The notes below the pieces were generated by a model. That model saw only the letters and a list, made by a program, of their open reading frames with translations. It made no database searches and was not told the DNA's origin. 64,000 bases of DNA from Blastobasis lacticolella. Its lineage: Eukaryota; Arthropoda; Insecta; Lepidoptera; Blastobasidae. The stretch covers positions 22,395,857 to 22,459,856 of the forward strand of contig LR990040.1 in NCBI GenBank assembly GCA_905147135.1, read 5' to 3'. Shown here piece by piece: positions 33,541 to 44,094 of this stretch. Position numbers and translations under genes: made by a program. The number at the start of each line of letters is the position of its first letter. The first letter of the stretch is position 1.

Positions 33541-33762
33541 CTACCTATGTATAAAGAGTCTATAAATATGAGACCCGTGACAACCACAGAGATTGGTTGC
33601 TCAAAATACAAGTACAGACGACGGAACCACCGATGATGGCGACGCCGTACCCAGTTCTTGCTGATATGATCTACATACACCCTTGCAGAAGCATTTCTGG
33701 CTGGTGTTGCACCTGAACGGAACGGAACGGAACTATGTATAAAGAGTCTATAAATACAAGTC
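33541..33762. repeat. Direct repeat pair 195 bp apart
   Basis: CTATGTATAAAGAGTCTATA begins at 33542 and at 33734. A GGAAC x4 run precedes the second. Confidence 0.6.
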
Positions 33763-34045
33763 CCATAAATAAATTCATCCATCAAAATTGTACCCTTAAA
33801 CCGTACAGAGCTTAAATCGTAAATCTCTAAAGATTTACTCGTATTACACACTAATAAAACACAATGTTATTGTGTTTTAAGCCTGGATATAAAATGTTGG
33901 ATCGGTGTCGTCGAATTAATCAGACTAGGTTTACTTGACACTGATGATGTTCAAAAGACGTAAAATACACTTAATGTGGTACGTTTTTATGTAACGTTTC
34001 ATTACCATTCTTTCAAGGGTTTGAAGACTATGTATGTTTGTTCAA

Positions 34046-34462
34046 TGAGGAGTTTTCCAGTAGGTATAGATAGTTGGTTTCAAAAAGTATCAATAGATGG
34101 CGCTCCTACAATTTTGGTAATCTTTTTATAATTTGTATGATGGTGGCAATGATTTCATGCCGCCAACTAATACTAAACTTAAAAATAAAATGTTTATTAA
34201 TATAAACATAACTGTTAAAGGTTGAACAAAGTGTAAAAATAAATATTTCTAGAAGTTAGCACTATGTTCCATTATTATTACAACCTCTAAAATGGTTGAA
34301 AACTATTGACAAATACAATATTATCCGATACAACGTACCCAGTGTTTATATCCTGTTTGCTAAGAACCTATTTCAAGCGATTGTCAATTACCAAAATTGT
34401 CGGGGCGCCATCTAGTGAGTGGTTTGGAATGCTTTAGATACCTATTGGAAAACTCCTCATTG
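34046..34462. mobile_element. MITE family M1, copy 2
   Basis: TIRs CAATGAGGAGTTTTCCAGTA and TATTGGAAAACTCCTCATTG; the reverse complement of this copy aligns with 4025-4420 along most of its length. Confidence 0.8.
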
Positions 34463-35106
34463 GCCGTTAGTAAATGTATCCAACTGTGCGTGAAAAGGAT
34501 TTCACAACGCTCGGCCAATATTTAAAAAAGGCGTCCAACTCGTCCCGCCATCGCCATCTCCGTCTGGGCCTACCGCGCAACCTTGATACGTTTTGTGGGG
34601 TCCCGTCGGCGGATATTTTAGCCCACAATTCGTTTCTACATGTTAATAATAGAAAACAAAGCAATGACAAAGAAAAATAATACGTTTACTAAGAGGAGAT
34701 ATAAACCATAATACAATAATGAAGTACGAAACACTCAAACGAAGAGAATAATAAAAAAAAAATTTAGTATGAGTGACGCACTACCCTAAGTCATATTTTT
34801 GGACGTAATACAATCACTTAGTCTAGTCTTTTATATTTTCAAACGAATCTCGTTTAGCAGCAAAGTTATTTGCGCGTAATTCTAATAGAATGTAAAAAAC
34901 TACAAAGGAATTCGGTGTGCGCCCTTAAGAAACTCCAAGTCGGCCATTACACATTTTTAAAAGCTTTTATTGAATTTGCACTGCTCGTATTTACGTTTCT
35001 AAGTTGCCCGTTATTTGCAAACCATTTGTTGGTAGCGATTGGTCGAGAAGGGCATTTAACAATATTACCTGATACACGACAGAAGTTGCTGGCATAAGGT
35101 GGTATA
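34463..35106. other. No gene recognised
   Basis: The frames at 34474-34680 and 34870-35097 have no domain. Confidence 0.35.
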
Positions 35107-35114
35107 ATATCTAT

Positions 35115-35549
35115 TAGAGGTGCGCGGATCCGTTATATTCATATAACATAAAATAAATATAACATAACGTAACGTTACGCTATTAAAAAATATTATGTTA
35201 TTTTTAACGTTATAATATAACACCCTAATATAATTTTATGTACCGTATCACAGTCGCCGTTATTCAGTTTGTTTATTATTTACAGTTGATTTAGTACCTT
35301 GGGGAACAAAATCGTATATAAAAATGCATTATTAATCAATATATTTGTATTACCACGTACAAACATTAGTTTTGCGACTTTCGACGACATTAATCGCATA
35401 GATAACAAAAAATAACACAATTATGGTTATTTTGTGTTTTGTGAAATGATATTATATTAGTAGCAGAAAATATTATGTATTGATATTAGGTGTTATAGTT
35501 ATATTTTTATACCGTTATAATGTACCCGTTATTTAATATAACACCTCTA
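35115..35549. mobile_element. hAT-type MITE with 8-bp duplication
   Basis: Ends TAGAGGTG and CACCTCTA are perfect inverted repeats. ATATCTAT flanks both sides (35107-35114 and 35550-35557). The interior is very AT-rich with ATAACGTTA-type motifs and no ORF. An 8-bp duplication and a TAG(A/N)G-type end are hAT hallmarks. Confidence 0.8.
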
Positions 35550-35738
35550 ATATCTATGTAACTGATGAGGGAGCATGTTTACAGAAGCAGCTATTCATTT
35601 TAATAGGGGTCCATATTTGGTATACTGGTTCGCGGAATACACAGAAAATAGGTAATTAAATATTTGTATACATGTGCATTGCGTGGGCGTGTATGTGTGT
35701 GTGTTGTGTTAACAAATCTTTATATTTTATACTACACT

Positions 35739-35815
35739 TGTGGGCGCGACTTCGTTCGCGTACATCTACTTTACCTCTACTTACCCTTTTTTTCTTGCCT
35801 ATAAACCTTTTATTT
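35739..35815 (-). mobile_element. HLE 3' part
   Basis: The hairpin end is intact; the body stops after ATAAACC. Confidence 0.55.
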
Positions 35816-35970
35816 GTTTTACACTGATTATAGATTTTTCTAAATTAAGTTACTATTGCATTGCGTCTCTATATTTATAAATTTAAATCTTTGAATCGGT
35901 AAAAGCATTTTTCCATGAGCCATTCAGAAATGGTTCGCCTAAATTGGGTTCGAGTGCAGTCCCTTCTCTA

Positions 35971-36442
35971 AAGTGGCTGATATACGTGCGAGTAAGTACG
36001 CGTACTTGTGGCTCGACGACCTTGCTCGCTCGTGTGTCAGCCTAAGTACGCGTACTTTAAAACCGCCGAGTAAGTTCGCTGGCGATCCAACATGTTTGAT
36101 TTTTGCTCGTAGCTCGTGGCTCGCGGCTTCGGCCCGATCGTCTGTCAGCGCCGCGAGTCGCGTGCCGCCATTTTTATGTGATGTATCTCGTGCAGTGTGT
36201 TGTTTTATGCATAAAATTTGTTTAAGTTTAATTAACTTTATGCTTTTCTCTTGCAAAAGTGACTGACTTTCGAAGCAATTGACTCTAATTATTTACGGAA
36301 TTCATAGAAAAACGTGCTGAGTATGTTTGTGAACTTAAAAACCGCGTACTTTAAGTCCGTACGCCTATCACCAACGTCGAGCCGAGTAAGCTCGCGAATT
36401 TAAAAACCGCGTCTTTTAAGTACGCACGTGTGTCAGCTACTT
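35971..36442. mobile_element. CpG-rich TIR element, superfamily unknown
   Basis: The left AAGTGGCTGATATACGTGCG and the reverse complement of the right end, AAGTAGCTGACACACGTGCG, match at 17 of 20. AAGTACGCGTACTT palindromes and AAAACCGCG motifs recur inside. Open frames on both strands read through it but show no domain. Confidence 0.6.
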
Positions 36443-36614
36443 AACAACTGGATTCGAACAAGTCTAAACAAGTTCTTTTGTAATGCAAGCACATAACTTG
36501 TGCTTGTTGTTCTTATTAATTGTTATTGAGTTCGATTAGTTAGTGCTTCTAGGGAAATTTGTCGGGAACTATCATAATGATTATCATCTTCCGAGTGGTC
36601 AATCCCGGCTTCTT

Positions 36615-36811
36615 GACAAATTGAACTATTCAGTTGGTTAGCATGGCCGTCCCGCAGAGGTCCCGGGTTCGATTCTCGGTCGAGCAGAAATTTAAATGAT
36701 GAATTTGAATTTCTGTTACCGGTCTGGGTGTTATATGTACAATAAGTATCTATTTAAAAGTATATAAGTAGTTTATCAGTTATGTAGCACCCATAACACA
36801 AGCTTTACAAT
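36615..36811 (+). mobile_element. SINE-B, 3'-interrupted
   Basis: The tRNA-Gly-like head and body are present up to CACCCATAACACAAGCTTTA. The expected GGGGCTAGATGGCGCTGTG end is missing here, but a version of it appears at 41056-41090. Confidence 0.65.
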
Positions 36812-37130
36812 ATTATAAAGTACTTACATGTGACACCCTGTAAGGGCATTGCAAACAAAGTGAGAGAGAGCATGCATTATTTACATTATGTCATAACTTA
36901 AGTATTTAATTAAGAGTACATATTTTTTCCTTAAATAAAAAAAATAATCAATGAGTTGCATATTAAAATATCAATCAAATAATAATAATAATAATGTCAA
37001 GTTAGTAGATATATTAGTCAGATGTCATTCTGTATAGTAATAAATTTTTGTCATCCGTTTTCATGTCAGAATGTAATCAAATAATCAAATAGCGATGTGC
37101 CGGATTATCTTAATTCAAGGTCAATCTTAG

Positions 37131-37895
37131 TAGCTGAGGTCCTATTGAGAAAAGTGCTACAATTTTGCGTCGAGCAATGCCACTTGGCATGGACGTTATA
37201 TGGACCAAACTAAACCCAAAAAGCCCGTTAGCCACGCTCGACCCCCCGTCAGAGGGGGGCAGGAGGGGGTCAAAGTACCTGACTCCCTACATTTGAAAAA
37301 AAAATTCTAGTGGCCACATTTGACGTACAAAGCCGTGTCTGGTGTCGTTTTCAGATAAGTCGATGATGGCCGATTCAATGGGCACAATATTTTTGTGGGT
37401 AATCATAGAAAAAAAATGCGTAATGGCTATAATTATTTAAAACCAGTCTTAAAAAATTACAAATAGACCCCTATATTTTCTGATTTTTATATGAAAGATG
37501 ATAAGGAAAAAAATACTCACTAAAAGCCTATTTAATGTAGATTATGAAAACATAAACATCCAATAACTTATTCACTGATATTCATGTAAAAAAAATTTTT
37601 TAACGGACGGACCGCCTATACTGTGGCGCGGCGAAAATATAGCCCAGGCAAAATTAAAATATGAGATAGAAGAAATTAGCATTTTTTACATAAAGTGTAG
37701 AACTCTACACTTTATGTAAAAAGTCCCCATCTGTAGTTATGCTTTTGGTGTGAGGGGGCCCGAAAGGTCCCGTTTTTTGGTGTTTCGTAAATATCTCGAA
37801 AACAGTGCAATCTTCGGGAATATGGTCTATTACTAAATAAAAGCCTATAAAATTCTCTACAAATTTTTCTTTGTACACTTTTTTAAATTCCCATT
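37131..37895 (+). repeat. Left terminal inverted repeat
   Basis: It pairs with 40270-41053. It contains a perfect 19-bp-arm hairpin at 37683-37722 (TTTTTACATAAAGTGTAGA, 2-base loop) and a G/C-rich GACCCCCCGTCAGAGGGGGG hairpin-like stretch near 37240. Confidence 0.9.
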
Positions 37896-38458
37896 AGTTT
37901 ACAAACAATAGACTCTCGTTTGTAGCAGTAGGTCAAGCATCCTTTTCTGAGGGAATGGTACGAAAATTTTGTATAAAATATACATGACTGTAGTTTTTTG
38001 TGATATATGTACAAATTAACAGTTTTGGTTCTTTTACCTTTACTTGTGCTGTAAGACCTTGGTTCTTGCGAAATTTCATGATTGTAGGTAATCTGATATA
38101 AAAAACCTAAAAATAAATACAACCAGTGTTATAATTTTATAACAAACAGACCCAATTTTCAGAGATTTTCTATTGAAACATGCATAAAAGTACTATAGTA
38201 AGTTGCGCGTTAAATGTAGATTATAAAAACCGACCACGTTAGTTATGTGCCATTAGCCCGGAAAGCATTATCGGACGCGACACCAAATGGGGATGAGGTG
38301 CGCATAGCACAAAATATTATTATTTGTAATCGGAATCATTGACATTCGTTATAAAGTGACACTAATGAAACCAAAATACTTTCTTTAAAAAATCAAGGGC
38401 ATGGCTAACAAATTCCCCTATGATCATTTACTATTTAAACGTTAAAAGACTTAAAAGT

Positions 38459-39892
38459 TTATTGGCAGTTTCCACCACACTTGCACAATTCCGTGCACTT
38501 CAGCTGGCGTTTACAACAATTACACCTTGTGCCGCGAGATTTAAGGCACCTGCATCTAATTAGTTCTAGGCACGCTTGGGCAGCCATGGCCCTTTCAGTC
38601 CAAAGTGGCAACCAGGTGTCATTTTCTTTCTGCCAGCCAAATTCAGAAGGGCAGGGTGTAGTTTGTTGTTTTATTAAACATTGCCCCCAAACGTATACGC
38701 CCAGAAAAACTGCTCTTAATATGTGTTGTTTCAGAGCAGCTTCTGTGGGGGGTATATTTTCAATCTGCCTGTCCTTTTTAGTAAACAAATATTTCCGGCA
38801 TTCATTCACCGTCTCCGATGGGCACGATCTGTAAAAAGCGATTTTGATTATTCAAAAATTTTGTTATTATAATATTTTTTTGTATTCCTTACCTATCGTA
38901 CATAGTGATGATGAATTTTTGAATGTCATGGGTCTGCTTTAACATAGTTTCCTTCATAAAGAAACTTCAACCCCTGTGTTGCATTGGGGTATGCTCTCCA
39001 TGCCTCGAAGGCGGTTTTTTTGCCCCTCCCGTTAAACGTTGACGTCGTATCGCACCCCGTAAGTGAGTGGAACAGCGGCAGGACGTGAGTTTTTTCGGGA
39101 CCATAAATAAAAGAGCCTAAAATAAAAATTCAGCCCTGTAAACCTGTGCAGAAATCAAATTATTTTACAATTACCTAAACACGAAGCGATTGTGTGGCAG
39201 GCTAGATATTGATGCGCTTTCCCAGTGCCAATGTGCACCCACAGTTCTTCCATTCCTTGATTTTTTGGAACACATGCTACTGCCAAAACTACGACATCTG
39301 TGTCAACGGTTCTCACCAATACCTTGGAATGGCCTCTTGAAACCGCGTCAGCTACGTGAAGCATCAATCGCGTATCGGCCTCTTCGTGATTGCACGGTGC
39401 AATGTTCTCACAGGAGGTAGTTTTACTAAGAGCTTCAGAGGCATCTGTGATAATGAACTCTTTATCGATTGGAATGGTCATGTTCGAATAGCAGTGGGTT
39501 GATAGCAGGTGATACAGATCGGCTTTGTTTGCTGCTTCCCTGAGAAAGTTTGCCCATCCTTTCGGCATTCTTGTATTTGTATGAACTAATGTGCGTTGGC
39601 CAGGACCTCGTTTTTCTCGTGTGGCATTCTTTAGGCTAGATTTTTTGTAGGTATCCCATACTACATCTAGCCTTGACACATTTAAAAGTTCCCGCAACAA
39701 AAAGGAGCAAAACACATTAGTTGCATAGTCGCCGAAGGTTTTCGATAGCCCTGGATTTAACATGTGAACTATAGCAGAGCCATCCAATATTTTTGCGGTT
39801 ACGTCAGGAGCTGATGGAAAACTGGTTTCATCGTCAAACTCTGTGAGACATTTCAGCAAATCTGACTTTACACCAGATCTCAGTGTTCCCAT
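38459..39892 (-). pseudogene. Transposon-encoded XPG/PIN-like nuclease protein (3 exons, one frameshift)
   Basis: Exon 1 is 39892-39175 with NHEEADTRLMLHV (residues ~168-180) and VLVRTVDTDVVVLAVA (~191-206), resembling the acidic motifs of XPG/FEN nucleases (E-A-D, D-x-D). Intron 1 is 39174-39117 (58 bp, GT-AG). Exon 2 is 39116-38893 with PLFHSLTGCDTTSTFNGRGK. Intron 2 is 38892-38829 (64 bp, GT-AG). Exon 3 is 38828-38459 with PPTEAALKQHILRAVF, a W-x-PLW motif and a CxC/CXXC Cys-rich end resembling CXC domains. The exon sum has one surplus base; the frame change lies at about 38952-38970, so the copy is broken by a single indel. An AATAAA overlaps the stop. The frame is open upstream of the ATG for at least 12 codons, so the true start may lie further up. 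I know this protein only as a widespread, mostly uncharacterised invertebrate family. Confidence 0.75.
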
Positions 39893-40220
39893 GGTCGATA
39901 GAGCCGGTGGACTACTTTGGTTTAATACGTCCCAGGTTCAGGGACTCTATATAACGTTAAAATAGAATATTAAATCATGTTTATTCAGTTTTTACCATTT
40001 CTTCAGTGTTCGGTGAACTCCCCCACAATACCACGATAGTAATGATATTGCAGATTCTAGTTTTACTTCTTTAAGCAACTCGAAAGTTCATTTCCGTACT
40101 TATAATTGCATTTCTCCATCACTGTACACTTTCCACAGGTATTTGTCACTCTTTACACTATCAGTAATGTGAATAGAAACCCGAAATTCACAATAAAAAA
40201 GTCACGCGGGTAAAAAATTC

Positions 40221-40262
40221 CACATTGCGCATTTTACTCGGGTGAGTAAAATGCGCAGTGTA
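40221..40262. repeat. Hairpin at the inner edge of the right TIR
   Basis: GCGCATTTTACTC and GAGTAAAATGCGC are separated by GGGT. Confidence 0.75.
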
Positions 40263-40269
40263 TAATAAT

Positions 40270-41053
40270 GGCATTGGGAATTTGAAAAAGCGTAGGTACA
40301 CAGCAAAATTTGTAGAGAATTTTATAGGCTTTTATTTAGTAATAGACCATATTCCCGAAGATTGCACTGTTTTCGAGATATTTACGAAACACCAAAAAAC
40401 GGGACCTTTCGGGCCCCCTCACACCAAAAGCATAACTACAGATGGGGACTTTTTACATAAAGTGTAGAGTTCTACACTTTATGTAAAAAATGCTTATTTC
40501 TTCTATCTCATATTTTAATTTTGCCTGGGCTATATTTTCGCCGCGCCACAGTATAGGCGGTCCGTCCGTTAAAAATTTTTTTTTACATGAATATCAGTGA
40601 ATAAGTTATTGGATGTTTATGTTTTCATAATCTACATTAAATAGGCTTTTAGTGAGTATTTTTTTCCTTATCATCTTTCATATAAAAATCAGAAAATATA
40701 GGGGTCTATTTGTAATTTTTTAACACTGGTTATAAATAATTATAGCCATTACGCATTTTTTTTCTATGATTACCCACAAAAATATTGTGCCCATTGAATC
40801 GGCCATCATCGACTTATCTGAAAACGACACCAGACTCGGCTTTGTATGTCAAATGTGGCCACTAGAATTTATTTTTCAAACGTAGTGAGTCAGGTACTTT
40901 GACCCCCTCCCGCCCCCCTCTGACGGGGGGTCGAGCGTGGCTAACGGGCTTTTTGGGTTTAGTTTGGTCCATATATCGTCCATGCCAAGTGGCATTGCTC
41001 GACGCTAAATTGTAGCTGTCTCCATACATCGATGCTCAATAGGACCCCAGCTA
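40270..41053 (-). repeat. Right terminal inverted repeat
   Basis: Inverted partner of 37131-37895, with the same 19-bp-arm hairpin at 40450-40489 and a 15-20-base insertion near the outer end relative to the left copy. Confidence 0.9.
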
Positions 41054-41092
41054 TAGGGGCTAAATGGCGCTGTGTGAATTATCCAATCATAT
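41054..41092 (+). repeat. SINE-B 3' end segment
   Basis: TAGGGGCTAAATGGCGCTGT then GTGAAT matches the SINE-B 3' part. It touches the right end of the Academ-like element. Confidence 0.6.
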
Positions 41093-41099
41093 TGATTAT

Positions 41100-41310
41100 T
41101 TATTTATATATTATTCTGCCAGGGTCCGCTTCTTGCTCCATCTTGAGCATCCTCACGTTGTAAGCCGTTGACTCTCGCATCCGACTCAGCGATGTCAATC
41201 CATCGCTTCTTTGTTCGCCCACGGGGTCTCTCCTGATACCGGCAGATTCAGGCACATATTTCAAGCACCTTCCCTCACCGGTATCGAGTAAGCGGTATCT
41301 CCTGACAAAA
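41100..41310 (-). repeat. RTE-type LINE fragment
   Basis: Minus strand: TCAGGAGAGACCCCGTGGGC, AAAGAAGCGATGGATTGACA and GCTGAGTCGGATGCGAGAGT. The same block recurs at 42956-43210. It codes a GRPKKRW-like segment in decayed frames. Confidence 0.55.
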
Positions 41311-41394
41311 CTATAATTATTTAGAATATATCAAACGTAAGTAACACTTAAAGTAAGTGTCGGTGTCTGTAATCAGTAGGCATTGGCCGCAGTT

Positions 41395-42720
41395 GTAATT
41401 ATTAGATTAGCCAACGTCCGCCTTCCGACCTTCGCCTGGCAAAGCACAATATAAATGGACGAAGGGCGATTAGTTGGCAGTTTTATGTGCTTCAGGAAAA
41501 GACAAAACAATCGAGCACGACAATATAATTATTGTGATCATGAGAGGGGTGTCAGTTGTCACTTCGTCAGTATAGTTTCCTTATTGGACCATTTTACGTC
41601 AGTATTATTCAGTATTGTTGTATATAATTTTCTTTTGTCTATGGTAATATAGCTCGATGTCGCTGAGTAGCATAACAAATACCGTTGTAGTTCTCAATTG
41701 TTTTTAACCTGTTGATGAAAAAGAGGGTTATATAAGTTTGATGTGTGTATCTGAGGAACTAACTGTGTATGGGTGTGTCTGTCAAATATTGTAAAATAAC
41801 TATCTAACGGACAGATATTGTAGATGCGATGTTTTATTTGGAAAACATTTTTATTGAGATTAGATTTGTTTTATTAAATTAAAATCTTATTTATTTTGTT
41901 TAACTATTTATTACACACAATAAAGAAATAAAAAATCACACGAAAATCTTAGCTTTGTTTTATTTAATTAAAATCAGTTCAGTAGCTTGGGAACAATTTG
42001 ATAATGTTAAATATATTGGAGGTCGATTAGGATATTATTATGACGGCTATTTTTTTTTTTGTGATACGGCAGTCAAACATACAAGTGGGCCATCTGATGG
42101 AAAGTGGCTGCCTATGGACATCGCGTTGTCTGCCTCTAAGGAGACCTCTAATATACCTCTTGAACCATCCTATGTCATAGTCCTAAGAAAACACTGGCTG
42201 GGAGCTCATTCCACATGCGAATCGTTCGAGCGAGAAACGTTCTTTCGACTCTTCGCGTGGGGATGAGTACCCAGCCCACGGCTGGTGGTGCGATAGCGGA
42301 ATTGTGCTGTGAGCACCAGATCAAATAGTTCCTCAGAACACTTCCCATTGTACATTTTACCTGATACCTTTACATATTACCTTTAATTATATTCAATCAT
42401 TCTATTTTATTTGAATGAGATGTAGGTCCAACAGTCATTATCTCGGCTGACAATCTGCCAACAACATATCACCAACTTTACAATTCAAAAACAGTACCCA
42501 GAGTCCTTCAACAACCGTCGACCGCGATCGTGATACAAAGATAAAATGTTACAACTCAGTTGAGTATATTAACAATTAACTGCAATAACACTATAGTGTT
42601 ACGCTATTATACTTGACATCGAGTTGGCGGCCGGGTCTAATCGGTCGCAATTTCGTTCTCAAATTCTGCTTCTCCAGGTCAAGGTTGGAAGGCGGACGTT
42701 GTCTAACTAAATACTAGTAA
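41395..42720. repeat. Inverted repeat pair ~1.3 kb apart
   Basis: CAACGTCCGCCTTCCGACCT (left, ~41413) and AGGTTGGAAGGCGGACGTTG (right, ~42683) are inverted, with homology extending about 50 bases. They may bound a decayed DNA element that contains the L2 tail at 42050-42260. Confidence 0.5.
42050..42260 (-). pseudogene. L2 LINE C-terminal fragment
   Basis: Minus strand: CGAACGATTCGCATGTGGAA, CTATGACATAGGATGGTTCA and the CCATCAGATGGCCCACTTGT tail. Confidence 0.65.
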
Positions 42721-42766
42721 CAGACGCTACTATACTGGAGCCGACCAACCGTCAGTTGCATTCGAT

Positions 42767-42904
42767 ACTAATCCTTACGAAGTAGAAAATAAAGTTGCTG
42801 GTGGATTAATTGGAATCCGCGGGCGAGTCGACCTTGGTCGGACGTTCGACCACGTCCTCCGCTTCCATAAGCGACTTTATTTTATACGGCGTAAGGATTA
42901 GTAT
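42767..42904. repeat. 32-bp inverted repeats around ~70 bp
   Basis: ACTAATCCTTACGAAGTAGA at 42767 and an inverted copy ending GGCGTAAGGATTAGT at 42904; both arms include AAAATAAAGT-GC. Confidence 0.7.
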
Positions 42905-42955
42905 GTACTGTAACTGAGGGATATCGGCTTCAGTGGATACTAATTCTTAAGTAGT

Positions 42956-43210
42956 CATCATCATCGTCCTAACGCTTATCCCAGGTTTTACAAGGGTCCG
43001 CTTTCCTATAGATTCGACTTCACTTCGGCATCCCCGCGTCGTAAGCCTTTATCCCTCGTATCCGACTCAGGGATGTCAATCCATCCATCTTGTTGGGCCT
43101 TCCACGGGGTCTCCTTCCTGATACCGTCAGTTTTAGTATCCCTGGGGCTTACGCAATACGTGACTATACCAGCGCAGGTGAGCCTTCTCGACCCTATCCG
43201 TTATATCTGA
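42956..43210 (-). repeat. RTE-type LINE fragment
   Basis: GTCATCATCATCGTCCTAAC at the 3' end (tail GATGATGAC on the minus strand). The body is shared with 41100-41310. Confidence 0.6.
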
Positions 43211-43329
43211 GGGTAATCTCCGAAATCATTGAACCGATTTCAAAAATTATTTCACTAACAGGAAGCTCCACTTATCCTGAGTATCGAAATTTTTTGTACG
43301 ATCCACACGACCACTTGGAAACTCTTTCA

Positions 43330-43545
43330 AGTTAAATTTTACCCACTTGCTGTTTTCCGATTGAACTGAAATTTTCCAAAGGTACCTACTTATTCGTACC
43401 ATGAAGCTCATCCGAAGGTGACCATAGGAACTCCTAAACTACTAAGATAAACACATCGAGGATGGGCTAGCTTGACAAATAATCTGACCAACCTTAGAGA
43501 ACGCGCGACAAAAGCTTGCTATGGATTTCTATTTTCATTTAAGAA
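43330..43545 (-). repeat. Repeat family F4
   Basis: GACCATAGGAACTCCTAAAC and GAACGCGCGACAAAAGCTTG match 15265-15560. Confidence 0.6.
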
Positions 43546-43564
43546 TTTGTTAGTATGTATCTCT

Positions 43565-43745
43565 TCATCAGTCATTTGTCTGCCCTTATCCCAATAATTT
43601 AGGGTCGTCACAGTATGTTTTCATTCTCCATTCATCCCTATCCGCTGTCATCTCCACGCTCACCTCTCGCTCACTGATATCCTGTCACACAATCAAATTA
43701 TGTATGTACCTGTGATTTCGCGCCATACCACATTTAACCGTTCCA
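43565..43745 (-). repeat. RTE-like LINE tail
   Basis: TTAGGGTCGTCACAGTATGT and CCATTCATCCCTATCCGCTG, a pattern I recognise from moth LINE ends. Confidence 0.4.
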
Positions 43746-44094
43746 CGTCATCGAGTCAAGGAGGCGATTTAAAATTCCCAAGTCCCAACGCTGATGTAAG
43801 CCGAGCACAATGGTGAATGTTCGCCGTGAGTCGCGATATAGCAATTATCTTGTAAAGGAGTTTCCACAGTAATTAGCTGCCAATGTATTGCTTTGTTTCG
43901 TCCCACTGCGGCTTTGTGCTGGATTATTTAGGCAGTACACCGACGCCGTACAAATTTTTGTACCAAGTACGCTAACAATGGGAAGAAATTGTGTTGTAAG
44001 AGTTAATAAAAGGCTCTTTCTCTGAAAAGGTGGATAGAGCTGTACATAGTAAAAGCATACAATTTCGATGAAAAAAAAATCGATGAACAGGTCA
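43746..44094. other. Low-copy-looking sequence, no gene called
   Basis: Balanced composition, with no window repeat. A TAATTAGCTGCCAA site and a TACAAATTTTTGTA palindrome are present. Confidence 0.35.

Larger units (their letters stand above)
37131..41053 (-). mobile_element. Academ-like DNA transposon with ~770-bp TIRs
   Basis: 37131-37895 and 40270-41053 are long inverted repeats, near-identical over most of their length, with a small indel near the outer end. Outer ends: TAGCTGAGGTCCTATTGAG and CTCAATAGGACCCCAGCTA. TAG occurs immediately outside both ends (37128-37130 and 41054-41056), a possible 3-bp target duplication. Between the repeats lies one spliced, minus-strand gene for an XPG/PIN-like nuclease with a Cys-rich C-terminus. 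To my knowledge Academ elements combine XPG-like nuclease and Cys-rich regions with short target duplications; the assignment is inference. The N-terminal part of the protein seems missing. Confidence 0.7.

Noticed and set aside
35939..36266. Gene in the CpG-rich region (both strands open for ~100 codons)
   Set aside because: Both strands are open only because the sequence is CpG-rich and palindromic; no domain, and it lies inside an inverted-repeat element.
38481..38834. 117-codon plus-strand gene
   Set aside because: It is the antisense of exon 3 of the nuclease-like transposon gene.
37131..41053. Retroviral or LTR element (long flanking repeats)
   Set aside because: The long repeats are inverted, not direct, and no gag, protease or integrase motif is present.
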